Assembly (NCBI RefSeq): GCF_000152905.1 | Contig: NZ_CH672418.1 | Coordinates: 158,776-222,775, forward strand | DNA: 64,000 nucleotides | DNA from: Nitrobacter sp. Nb-311A | GTDB taxonomy: Bacteria; Pseudomonadota; Alphaproteobacteria; Rhizobiales; Xanthobacteraceae | Reading direction: 5' to 3' | Part shown: piece by piece, positions 57,132-64,000 of the stretch | How positions within the stretch are numbered: the stretch's first letter is position 1 | How the letters are laid out: each line of letters starts with the position of its first letter | Position numbers and translations under genes: made by a program | Notes under the pieces: generated by a model | What the model was told of the DNA's origin: nothing | The model's database searches: none | Seen by the model: only the letters and a program-made list of their open reading frames with translations

Positions 57132-57563
57132 TCAGGCGGAGCGCTTCTTCCTGGCGTCGGCGCGCCCGGCTGTCACCTTGCTGCCGTCCATCAGCTTCTC
57201 CTCGTAAGCGATCAGCTTTTTGACCTCCTTGAGCGCCTTGTAGAGGTCGCCGTTGAGGATGTCGTTGTTGATGCCTTCGATGATCGGCCATGCGCCCGGC
57301 ATGGTGGTGATGATGTCGCGCAGCAGGCTGAAATACGTGCCGTGATTGATCTGCGGTTCCGGCGACAGATACATCAATTGCACCGCAAGGTAGATCAGCT
57401 TGGCGGGCGTATCCGCCGTTTCCGGCGTCAGGATGTCCTTCTCGCGAAGGATCGGAATCTTGTCCCCTTCGATCAACAGCCGCGCGCGCTGGTCGGTGTT
57501 GGTCACGACGCAGGCGCCGATGATGATGCGTTCATGCGGCTTCAATTCGACTTTCAGCGCCAT
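57132..57563 (-). CDS. flbT: Flagellar biosynthesis repressor FlbT
   Basis: A 143-residue post-transcriptional regulator. In Caulobacter FlbT binds the 5' leader of flagellin mRNA and promotes its decay until the hook is complete. The sequence starts ALKVELKPHERIIIGACVV and contains GDKIPILREKDILTPE, matching the family over its whole length, with a lysine-rich tail. AGGAAA lies upstream of the ATG. It is divergent from the first flagellin gene. A sigma-54-like element lies about 30 bp upstream. Confidence 0.95.
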   Translation of the reverse strand: MALKVELKPHERIIIGACVVTNTDQRARLLIEGDKIPILREKDILTPETADTPAKLIYLAVQLMYLSPEPQINHGTYFSLLRDIITTMPGAWPIIEGINNDILNGDLYKALKEVKKLIAYEEKLMDGSKVTAGRADARKKRSA

Positions 57564-57593
57564 GACGGTTTCCTGTCATTGAAATAAGCGGAC

Positions 57594-57608
57594 GCAACAA
57601 CGCTGCCG
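57594..57608 (-). promoter_or_regulatory. Candidate sigma-54 promoter of flbT
   Basis: On the minus strand CGGCAGCGTTGTTGCG gives GG-N10-GC with a TTGC -12 element and a CGGCAG -24 element (consensus TGGCAC). It would place the start of transcription about 20 nt before the flbT ATG at 57563. The match is weaker than that upstream of flgE. Confidence 0.4.
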
Positions 57609-57689
57609 TTGGCTAACCAAAATGCGGTGGAAGGCCGCATCGGTGCGAGCATCGCGGTAGGAGCTTGCCATGATCCTTTCCCATTGTGG

Positions 57690-57704
57690 TTAACGATCGG
57701 TAAA
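57690..57704. promoter_or_regulatory. CtrA-like box upstream of flagellin gene 1
   Basis: TTAACGATCGGTAAA fits TTAA-N7-TTAA with one mismatch in the second half-site. It lies 190 bp upstream of the first flagellin ATG and about 130 bp from flbT, so it could control either. The protein is inferred from the motif. Confidence 0.4.
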
Positions 57705-57836
57705 TGGCCCTTGCGGCCTTTGCCATCAAATTCGTCTAAGTCACGGTTGCGACGTTACAATTTGACGTACCCGGGCACTCGCGAGTCCGCTATCGGTTTC
57801 ATGCTTTCTTAGAGTCTTCCCATCACTGTAGCGCCT

Positions 57837-57854
57837 CGCCGAGGATCTTCGGCG
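57837..57854 (+). promoter_or_regulatory. Leader hairpin of flagellin gene 1
   Basis: CGCCGA (57837-57842) and TCGGCG (57849-57854) form a perfect 6-bp stem with a 6-nt loop, about 40 nt upstream of the flagellin ATG. It is a candidate structural element in the 5' leader, the region FlbT is known to target in Caulobacter. No experimental support here. Confidence 0.4.
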
Positions 57855-57893
57855 TATGGGCGTATGTGTATTCACACCAGAAAGGTATGAAAA

Positions 57894-59468
57894 ATGTCCG
57901 ATATCGTTCTCTCCGCATCGGTTCGCCAGAATCTGCTTTCGCTTCAGTCGACCGCTGAGCTGCTCTCGACGACCCAGACCCGCCTTGCCACCGGCAAGAA
58001 GGTCAATTCCGCTCTCGACAATCCAACGAACTTCTTCACCGCTGCCGGCCTCGACTCCCGCGCCAGCGATATCAACAACCTCCTCGACTCGATCGGCAAC
58101 GGCGTACAGGTGTTGCAGGCCGCCAACACCGGCATCACCTCGCTGCAGAAGCTGGTCGATACAGCGAAGTCGATCGCCAACCAGGCGCTGCAGGCGACCT
58201 CCGGCTACTCCACCAAGTCGCAGGCGACCACAGCCGCCATCACCGGCGCGACTGCGGATAACTTGCTCGGAACCGCTGGCGCCCCGACCGCGAACTCGGT
58301 GACGGGTTCGGTCGTGCAGAATGACGATACCGACGGTGCTGCGAACATCACCGGTGCAACCCTTCTGTCCGGTACGCCTGGTTCAGGTTCGAACAACCTG
58401 GCCTCCGGTTTCACCATATCGGACACGATCGTTGTCAACGGCACGACGATTTCGTTCGTTGCGTCGGGTGCGACCGGCGATCAGCTCAACATTACCGATG
58501 ACGTGGATACCTTGCTGGCCAAGATCGACTCGATTACCGGCGGCACCTCGTCGGTTTCCGGTGGTCAGATTACGCTCGGCACCGGCACCACTGAGGATCT
58601 CGTCATTTCGGGTTCCGGCCTTGCCAAGATCGGCCTCACCGCGGGAACGACCGCGCTGACGCCGGGCACAACCGCACTCAGCGGCAAGACCCTGACCATC
58701 GGCGCGACCGCTGACGGCACCGCGACCAGCGTCACCTTCGGTACCGGCGCTGGCCAGATCAATACGCTCGACCAATTGAACACGGCTCTCGCCGCGAACA
58801 ACCTGACGGCCTCGATCAACTCGGCGGGCGCGATCACCTTCACCACGACCAACGATTACGCGTCCGCGACGATCGGTGCGTTCGGCGGCGATGCGACCAC
58901 CGATCCGAATACGTTCGGCGCGATGACTGCTTCCGCTCCGGTCGAGGACGCCAACGCGCAGAACACCCGCGCCACGCTGATCGGTCAGTACAATCAGGTC
59001 GTCGACCAGATCCGCACCACCGCGCAGGATGCCTCCTTCAACGGCATCAACCTGCTCAACGGTGACCAGCTGAAGCTGGTGTTCAACGAAACCGGCAAGT
59101 CGACGCTGACCATTCAGGGCGTGACCTTCGATCCGGCCGGCCTCGGCCTGGCGTCGCTGGTCAAGGGCACCGACTTCCTGGACAATGCTTCGACCAACAA
59201 GATTCTGGACTCGCTCAACACCGCGTCCAGCACGCTGCGCTCGCAGGCTTCGACCTTCGGTTCCAACCTGTCGATCGTGCAGATCCGTCAGGACTTCTCC
59301 AAGAACCTGATCAACGTGTTGCAGACCGGATCGGCGAACCTGACGCTGGCCGACACCAACGAGGAAGCGGCGAACAGCCAGGCGCTGGCCACCCGCCAGT
59401 CGATCGCGGTATCGGCGCTGGCGCTGGCCAACCAGTCGCAGCAGAGCGTGCTGCAACTGCTCCGCTGA
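57894..59468 (+). CDS. Flagellin (first copy)
   Basis: A 524-residue filament protein. The N-terminal helix (SDIVLSASVRQNLLSLQSTA, RLATGKKVNSALDNP) and C-terminal helix (NLTLADTNEEAANSQALATR, QQSVLQLLR) are canonical alphaproteobacterial flagellin. The centre holds a module at about residues 151-249 (TIVVNGTTISF, DVDTLLAKIDSITGG, DLVISGSG) and a second one at about 258-333 (GKTLTIGATADGTATSVTFG, LNTALAANNLTASINSAGAI). The termini are almost the same as those of the second copy. A strong terminator follows, so it is probably monocistronic. Confidence 0.95.
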   Translation: MSDIVLSASVRQNLLSLQSTAELLSTTQTRLATGKKVNSALDNPTNFFTAAGLDSRASDINNLLDSIGNGVQVLQAANTGITSLQKLVDTAKSIANQALQATSGYSTKSQATTAAITGATADNLLGTAGAPTANSVTGSVVQNDDTDGAANITGATLLSGTPGSGSNNLASGFTISDTIVVNGTTISFVASGATGDQLNITDDVDTLLAKIDSITGGTSSVSGGQITLGTGTTEDLVISGSGLAKIGLTAGTTALTPGTTALSGKTLTIGATADGTATSVTFGTGAGQINTLDQLNTALAANNLTASINSAGAITFTTTNDYASATIGAFGGDATTDPNTFGAMTASAPVEDANAQNTRATLIGQYNQVVDQIRTTAQDASFNGINLLNGDQLKLVFNETGKSTLTIQGVTFDPAGLGLASLVKGTDFLDNASTNKILDSLNTASSTLRSQASTFGSNLSIVQIRQDFSKNLINVLQTGSANLTLADTNEEAANSQALATRQSIAVSALALANQSQQSVLQLLR

Positions 59469-59493
59469 TCGCAAGCGCATCTCAGACGACGGA

Positions 59494-59525
59494 AACGGCG
59501 GGGGAAACCCCGCCGTTTTTTTTTT
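59494..59525 (+). terminator. Strong intrinsic terminator of flagellin gene 1
   Basis: A 10-bp perfect stem (AACGGCGGGG and CCCCGCCGTT) with a GAAA tetraloop followed by a run of ten T ending at 59525. It starts 26 bp after the stop codon. Confidence 0.95.
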
Positions 59526-59855
59526 GACCAGTTCTTATGAGCCGGATTATCGGTCATTATTCGTAAAGCTTTGAAAGAACAGCGGAAACCGTTTGTACGA
59601 GCGCCGCTCCGAGCTTTTGAGTTTCGCAGCTAACATCGTGAATCAAACCCCTGAGCCGCCTTGCATTCCGCCGCTCAGGTTCAGAAAGCGCGTCATCGCC
59701 ACGAATATCGGATTGGCGTGTCTCGCCGGGCCGCGCGATCGAGCGCGCGGGTTAATCGGAGGTTAACCATAAATTAAAACGTCTTGTTCACCTTTCCGAT
59801 CAGGGACCGGCTCTCGGGGCGAGCTGGCGTCCGCGCACGTTAGGGAAGGCCAGAC
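59526..59855. other. Intergenic spacer upstream of flagellin gene 2
   Basis: This 330-bp spacer has no gene. It holds the TTAA array at 59752-59777 (listed separately) and a GGGAAGG ribosome-binding site just before the ATG at 59856. The rest shows nothing recognisable. Confidence 0.6.
59752..59777. promoter_or_regulatory. Tandem CtrA-like sites upstream of flagellin gene 2
   Basis: TTAA occurs at 59752, 59763 and 59774, giving two overlapping TTAA-N7-TTAA sites. The second begins TTAACCAT, the exact consensus CtrA half-site, and the first ends TTAAC. It lies 78 bp upstream of the flagellin ATG. This is the best motif match of its kind in the window. Confidence 0.6.
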
Positions 59856-61466
59856 ATGTCCGACATCGTTCTCTCGGCATCCGTTCGCCAGAATTTGCTC
59901 TCGCTGCAGTCCACCGCTGATTTGCTGGCGAGAACGCAGCACCGTCTCGCCACCGGCAAGAAGGTCAACACCGCCCTCGACAATCCGACCAATTTTTTCA
60001 CCGCAGCAGCGCTCGACAACCGCGCCAACGATATCAGCAATCTGCTCGACGGCATCGGCAACGGCATCCAGGTGCTGCAGGCGGCCAACACCGGCCTGAC
60101 CTCGCTGCAGAAGCTGGTGGATACGGCAAAGTCGGTCGCCAATCAGGTTTTGCAATTCCCGATTGGCTATTCACAGAAGTCGTCGGTGGAGAGTCTTCCC
60201 ATAACGGGCGCGACCGCGCTCGATCTCAGAGGCACGACACCGTTCACGAATGCCGCCGCGACACCCGGCACAGCGCTGAAGACCGGCACATCCAACGCCG
60301 CGGCAACCGGCGCCACCCTTATCAATGCGCTGACCGACGGTGCAGTCGCGACACCGACCGGCCCGGCGGCCGGCGAAAGCTTTGTCGTCAACGGCAAGAC
60401 CATAACCTTTGTCGCTTCCGGCGCGGTGGCCGCAGACGCCTCCGGGAACATCACGATCGGTATCGACCAGACCTTGGACTCGCTGCTCGGGGTGATCGAC
60501 GTGCTGCACGGTAACGCCGACACGGCATCGACGGTCAACGGCAGTGGGCAGATCGTGCTCAACACCGGCATCGTTCATGATCTCGTACTGACCGATTCAA
60601 CGCCGGCCGGCGTCCTCGCAAAGCTCGGCCTCACCGCGGGAACAACGGCGCGCGGCGGAGGCGTGGGGAGCCTCGACGGCAAGACGCTGACGATCGGACC
60701 GACCGGCGACGGCGTCGCGACCAACATCACGTTCGGTGACGGCACCAACGGGACCGTCAGAACCCTCAACGACCTGAACGCGCAGCTTGCCTCGAACCAT
60801 CTCCAGGCCACGATCAATTCAGCCGGCGTCATCACGATCTCGACCGCCAACGAGGCTGCCGCCGAGACCATCGGTGCGATCGGCGGGACCGCGGCCGGCG
60901 CGGGATATGCGTTCAACGGTCTCGTCGCCGGCGCGCCCGTTCAAGATCCGGCGGTACAGGCGTCCCGCGCCGGCCTCGTCAGTCAGTACAACAACATTAT
61001 TCAGCAAATAGACACGACAGCGGCGGACTCTTCCTTCAACGGCATCAATCTGCTGAGCGGCGACACGCTGAAGCTCATCTTCAACGAGAGTGGAAAGTCG
61101 ACGCTGACGATTACCGGCGCCAACATGAATGCAGTCGGTCTTGGACTGGCGAGCCTGACGGTGGGCGTTGACTTTCTCGACAACGGCTCGGCCAATAGTG
61201 TGCTCGCGAGCCTCGACACAGCGTCGAGCACTCTGCGCACGCAGGCTTCGACGCTCGGCTCCAACCTGTCGATCGTGCAAATTCGTCAGGATTTCTCAAA
61301 GAACCTGATCAATGTGCTGCAGACGGGCTCGTCGAACCTGACTCTCGCCGACACCAACGAGGAGGCTGCCAACAGTCAAGCCCTGGCAACTCGACAGTCG
61401 ATCGCGGTGTCCGCACTGGCGCTGGCCAACCAGTCGCAACAAAGCGTCCTGCAATTGCTACGCTGA
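59856..61466 (+). CDS. Flagellin (second copy)
   Basis: A 536-residue filament protein. Residues 1-100 and about 445-536 are nearly the same as in the first flagellin, while the centre has diverged (PFTNAAATPGTALKTGTSNA and so on). It carries the same two modules, at about residues 150-261 (SFVVNGKTITFVASG, TLDSLLGVIDVLHG) and about 268-345 (GKTLTIGPTGDGVATNITFG, LNAQLASNHLQATINSAGVI). A GGGAAGG ribosome-binding site precedes the ATG. The tandem arrangement indicates a duplication followed by drift in the surface-exposed part. Confidence 0.95.
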   Translation: MSDIVLSASVRQNLLSLQSTADLLARTQHRLATGKKVNTALDNPTNFFTAAALDNRANDISNLLDGIGNGIQVLQAANTGLTSLQKLVDTAKSVANQVLQFPIGYSQKSSVESLPITGATALDLRGTTPFTNAAATPGTALKTGTSNAAATGATLINALTDGAVATPTGPAAGESFVVNGKTITFVASGAVAADASGNITIGIDQTLDSLLGVIDVLHGNADTASTVNGSGQIVLNTGIVHDLVLTDSTPAGVLAKLGLTAGTTARGGGVGSLDGKTLTIGPTGDGVATNITFGDGTNGTVRTLNDLNAQLASNHLQATINSAGVITISTANEAAAETIGAIGGTAAGAGYAFNGLVAGAPVQDPAVQASRAGLVSQYNNIIQQIDTTAADSSFNGINLLSGDTLKLIFNESGKSTLTITGANMNAVGLGLASLTVGVDFLDNGSANSVLASLDTASSTLRTQASTLGSNLSIVQIRQDFSKNLINVLQTGSSNLTLADTNEEAANSQALATRQSIAVSALALANQSQQSVLQLLR

Positions 61467-61673
61467 TGACGTGATCGCGGGCATGATCTCGCGGAGGCCA
61501 CTTTCGAAGTTGCCTTTTCCATTGCCGCGAATGCTCCTTCTCACCTGAAGATCGAAGGAATTCTCGCAACCAGGCTTGCCGGCACAACTGCAAAGCCTGC
61601 ATTCGTTCGCCATTTTTTCGACGTATCTAAAAACGCCGGGTAACCCATTTTAAAGGTGGTGCTGATAGACATT

Positions 61674-61705
61674 CGGCAACGTCGAGTTGCCGCGCGCCCT
61701 TTTCT
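61674..61705 (+). terminator. Weak putative terminator after flagellin gene 2
   Basis: A 7-bp perfect stem, CGGCAAC (61674-61680) and GTTGCCG (61686-61692), with a 5-nt loop, followed after 8 bases by a pyrimidine-rich TTTTCTTTTCC. It is 207 bp past the flagellin stop and just before flaF, so it could also be a leader structure of flaF. Confidence 0.35.
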
Positions 61706-61723
61706 TTTCCCCCGAGGTTTTAG

Positions 61724-62089
61724 ATGTCGAATGCTGCTCAAGCCTACGCCCGGACGGCTCAAACCTCGTCGTCTCCGCGTGAAATCGAGGCGCAGGCTTT
61801 GCTGAAGGCGGCGCGGCAGCTTCGGGAGATCCAGGAGCACTGGAAAGGGCCGGACAACGACATGCACAAAGCGTTGTTGTTCAACCGCCGTTTGTGGTCG
61901 ATCTTCATGAGCGCGGCGGACAGCGAGAGCAACCCGCAGCCGCTGGAAGTTCGCCAGAACATCGCCAACATCGGCGTGTTCGTGATGAAGCAGACCGTGG
62001 ACATGCAGCTCAATCCCGACCCTGCAAAGCTGACGGCGCTGATCGACATCAACTGCAATCTCGCAGCCGGCTTGTCCGGGCGAGCGTAG
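61724..62089 (+). CDS. flaF: Flagellar biosynthesis regulator FlaF
   Basis: A 121-residue protein that in Caulobacter and rhizobia is needed for flagellin translation or secretion and works antagonistically with FlbT. It begins SNAAQAYARTAQTSSSPREI and carries the LLFNRRLWSIFMSAADSESN core and IANIGVFVMKQTVDM, which span the family. It lies downstream of the second flagellin on the same strand, with flbT 4 kb away on the other strand rather than directly adjacent as in some relatives. Confidence 0.94.
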   Translation: MSNAAQAYARTAQTSSSPREIEAQALLKAARQLREIQEHWKGPDNDMHKALLFNRRLWSIFMSAADSESNPQPLEVRQNIANIGVFVMKQTVDMQLNPDPAKLTALIDINCNLAAGLSGRA

Positions 62090-62118
62090 ACCTTGCCGTT
62101 GCAGACGGAGCCGGATCA

Positions 62119-62484
62119 TTGGCCGACGTCCTGAACATCCTGGCATCGAACTACAAAACGGTCGGTCAGAATGTCAGTCTGAATACCGGAAAATACGTTA
62201 ACGTCGATCCTGATGTTTTCGAGGGGACGTGGAGCGGCAAGTACGCCAACCAGAAGCCGTTCTCCGTGACGGTCTCGAACGTCAACGGTTTCCGCGCCAA
62301 GGCCAAGTACCAGTATGGAAACACGATCAAGTATCAGGAAGTCCTGATAAAGAATAACGCATTTCGTATCGGCGATTCAAAGTTCGTGCTGACAAAGGCA
62401 GGCATCGCGCAGGTCAGCACGGTCATGAGTGATCCGGCGACCGGTGCAAGCACCCTTGAGACGGCTTACGTCCATCAGAACTGA
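62119..62484 (+). CDS. Unrecognised small beta-rich protein downstream of flaF
   Basis: About 121 residues if the TTG at 62119 is used (GACGGAG lies about 10 bp upstream); no ATG or GTG fits. It reads ADVLNILASNYKTVGQNVSL, then DVFEGTWSGKYANQKPFSVT, then YQYGNTIKYQEVLIKNNAFR. The regular alternation suggests a small beta-barrel or sandwich. There is no signal peptide, membrane helix or cysteine. It is 29 bp after the flaF stop, so probably cotranscribed with it. I do not recognise a named family. Confidence 0.65.
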   Translation: MADVLNILASNYKTVGQNVSLNTGKYVNVDPDVFEGTWSGKYANQKPFSVTVSNVNGFRAKAKYQYGNTIKYQEVLIKNNAFRIGDSKFVLTKAGIAQVSTVMSDPATGASTLETAYVHQN

Positions 62485-62498
62485 GCATTATTTTGATT

Positions 62499-62548
62499 GA
62501 GCATGATCTTATCCGAAAACCGGCTTCCACTTTTCGGGATCATGCTTT
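62499..62548. repeat. Rhizobiales GAGCATGATC-type palindromic repeat
   Basis: GAGCATGATC followed by TTATCCGAAAACCGGCTTCC, then ACTTTTCGGGATCATGCTTT. The arms (GCATGATC...CCGAAAA and TTTTCGG...GATCATGC) are complementary. This is the widely dispersed Rhizobiales intergenic palindrome. It lies between convergent genes, where it could act in both directions as a 3' end. Confidence 0.85.
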
Positions 62549-62912
62549 AGGCGTGCCGGTCGGTAGCGGCCGAAGCTCCGCGCTCAGCATTCATGAGATC
62601 AAGTGTGCGGAAATAGGCGCGTCGCCGCAGCATCGCCTCTTCGGGGAACTGCTTCACGACGATGCTCGTCCGGCTATCGACGACCTGGTAGACCACGGAG
62701 GCGGCGTCACGATCGACGACCACCTGGCGTGACAGTGTATCGCGGGAGGTCTGCAGGTCGTTGCGGACGCGCGTGCTGATGTCCGTCGCGGTGACGCTTT
62801 TGCTCGGCGGAAGTTGAGTCGCCACGGCATCGTTCGCGGCCGGGCCCGCCGGCTGAACGACTGGCGCCGCGACCGGTCCTCCAACCGGTTTGATACTGAA
62901 ATCCGTACCCAT
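62547..62912 (-). CDS. FlaG-like flagellar protein
   Basis: A 121-residue protein. The N-terminal half is Pro/Ala/Val-rich and probably disordered (about residues 8-40). The C-terminal half contains ASVVYQVVDSRTSIVVKQFP followed by EEAMLRRRAYFRTLD, which matches the FlaG pattern of a valine-rich strand followed by IP.E...R. FlaG proteins affect filament length. It is convergent with the flaF unit, with the palindromic repeat between them. Confidence 0.75.
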   Translation of the reverse strand: MGTDFSIKPVGGPVAAPVVQPAGPAANDAVATQLPPSKSVTATDISTRVRNDLQTSRDTLSRQVVVDRDAASVVYQVVDSRTSIVVKQFPEEAMLRRRAYFRTLDLMNAERGASAATDRHA

Positions 62913-63140
62913 GGTCGCCTCCAGGCTCCCCTCGAGTCAAATCCCAACCCCCTTCTAAAAACAAGCCTAGCGCCTGTCTCTCAACGCTGCGTTAGAAAAC
63001 GTGTTCAATGAGGTGCTGCAATGAGCGCAAGCATTTGAATTAAATGGGATGGAGTGCGGAAGGCAGGGATCGGTAGTCGTCGTTTGAGCGACTGCACGCC
63101 AGCGCAAGGAGAGTTTTCACCAGCAACGCGTGCCCGCGGG
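62913..63140. other. Spacer between the FlaG-like gene and the TonB receptor gene
   Basis: This 228-bp stretch shows no gene, hairpin with a T-run or repeat of note. The promoter of the FlaG-like gene (minus strand) should be near 62950. AT-rich sequence near 62996-63045 could hold it, but no elements could be assigned. Confidence 0.4.
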
Positions 63141-64000
63141 TCAAAACTGGAAAGTCGTTGAGAGCCTGAAAGTGCGAGGGTCGTTTGGGGTTAGGCCACC
63201 GAACGTGCCCCCAATCCAAGCCCTGGTATCGAAAACGTTCTGGATGTTGGCGCGAATTACAATAGGCATACCGTAGCCCTCGATCGTATAGCGGCCACCA
63301 AAATCGACCCGCGTCCATCCCGAGATTTCCTGAGTATTGGCAGGATCCACAAACTGAGAGCCGTTGTATATAAAGCGGCCAGTGAAGGTCAGTCCTCTGA
63401 CAAACGGCGTATCCCACTCTGCTCCGGCGACGAGGCGGTACTCCGGAACGCCGACCCCTCGCTTTCCGGCAGTTGCGCTGTCGCCGGTGTTCAATTGCAC
63501 TGACTCGATATAGTTTGCCCCTCCAAGCAACCGCAACGACTCTGTCAGCTCACCGAATACGTTCAATTCGATTCCGCGATGACGCTGGTCACCATAAACC
63601 CCAAACAGGTTAGTGGTGGGATCGACATATCCTACGGGTTTCGCGAGCTGATAGGTCGACAACGTCGTGGTGATACGACCGAAATCCACTTTCAAGCCGA
63701 CTTCGGTTTGCTTCGCCACATAGGGCGAGAATATCTCACCTGCGTTCGCGGCGCCCAACGGAGCAACCGGTCCCTGTTGGAGACCCTCTATGTAATTGCC
63801 ATATAGCGAAACATTGGACCACGGTTTTAAGACGACGCCGACCATTGGTGTGGCGGTCTTCTCATCGTAATTTGATCTCACAGCTCCCGTTGAAATATTA
63901 AACCGCGTGGCCTCGATCTCTTGGAAGCGCACTCCTCCCGTGACCTGGATTCTGTCGTCGAAAATGGAGAGCGTATCCGCCATGGTGATTCCAGAAAGTG
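63141..64000 (-). CDS. TonB-dependent (siderophore-type) outer-membrane receptor, N-terminal part outside window
   Basis: The last 286 residues of an outer-membrane beta-barrel receptor; the frame stays open to the window edge. Barrel-strand features are abundant: VTGGVRFQEIEATRF, YGNYIEGLQQGPVAP, YVAKQTEVGLKVDFG, RGIELNVFGELTESLRLLGG and NIQNVFDTRAW. The protein ends in phenylalanine (STTFQF), the outer-membrane insertion signal. These segments are typical of FhuA/FpvA-like ferric-siderophore receptors (QQGPVA after YIEGL is characteristic). The plug domain and TonB box are not visible. Confidence 0.9.
   Translation of the reverse strand, partial: LSGITMADTLSIFDDRIQVTGGVRFQEIEATRFNISTGAVRSNYDEKTATPMVGVVLKPWSNVSLYGNYIEGLQQGPVAPLGAANAGEIFSPYVAKQTEVGLKVDFGRITTTLSTYQLAKPVGYVDPTTNLFGVYGDQRHRGIELNVFGELTESLRLLGGANYIESVQLNTGDSATAGKRGVGVPEYRLVAGAEWDTPFVRGLTFTGRFIYNGSQFVDPANTQEISGWTRVDFGGRYTIEGYGMPIVIRANIQNVFDTRAWIGGTFGGLTPNDPRTFRLSTTFQF

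Overview
The window reads as chromosomal DNA of an alphaproteobacterium of the Rhizobiales, most likely the Bradyrhizobiaceae/Nitrobacteraceae (Bradyrhizobium, Rhodopseudomonas, Nitrobacter, Afipia and relatives). The grounds are the GC-rich codon use, the FlbT/FlaF flagellar regulators, the TrxR-like ferredoxin-NADP reductase, several Rhizobiales-type palindromic repeats and a giant coiled-coil protein resembling the Rhizobiales growth-pole-ring protein. The genus cannot be fixed from sequence alone. No rRNA, tRNA, CRISPR array or intact insertion sequence was seen.

Layout. 1-5500: the 3' part of ligA, a fumarylacetoacetate-hydrolase family enzyme, an MsbA-type ABC exporter and galE. 5679-11973: a complete ADP-L-glycero-beta-D-manno-heptose supply and inner-core transfer set (waaC, gmhB, gmhA, waaF, hldD, hldE) on both strands, so heptose-containing LPS is predicted. 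12021-21693: surface polysaccharide genes (FlaA1/CapD-type nucleotide-sugar enzyme, flippase-like membrane protein, UDP-glucuronate 4-epimerase, ManC, Gfo/Idh oxidoreductase with DegT aminotransferase) ending with murJ. 21777-30342: mixed metabolism and envelope genes (molybdenum hydroxylase large subunit, CHRD protein, Lrp-type ligand-binding protein, thiD, LpxH-like phosphoesterase with a GT4 glycosyltransferase, a conserved hypothetical, dipeptide epimerase).

30723-36131 encodes a protein of about 1,802 residues with two N-terminal membrane helices and a very long helical rod that includes nine 44-residue repeats. It is the best candidate here for a polarity or polar-growth scaffold. It diverges from a small Hpt-domain protein, and the spacer between them holds a helically phased TTAA array. 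37000-38570: ferredoxin and its reductase. 38744-41116: a small accessory patch with a serine-recombinase remnant, a TacA/TacT toxin-antitoxin pair, an RMD1/DUF155 protein and a zinc-ribbon protein. 41167-49805: a secreted SGNH hydrolase, a second UPF0104 membrane protein, small membrane proteins, a universal stress protein, a SixA-like phosphatase, a FAD amine oxidase and MsrB.

50035-62912 is a flagellar filament/hook region: flgE, flgK, flgL, a PLP decarboxylase that seems out of place, flbT, two flagellin genes, flaF, an unrecognised small protein and a FlaG-like protein. TTAA-N7-TTAA boxes resembling CtrA sites lie upstream of the flagellins, and GG-N10-GC sigma-54-like elements lie upstream of flgE and flbT. 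The window ends inside a TonB-dependent receptor gene. At least four copies of an unrecognised dispersed intergenic repeat and several known-type Rhizobiales palindromes lie between genes.
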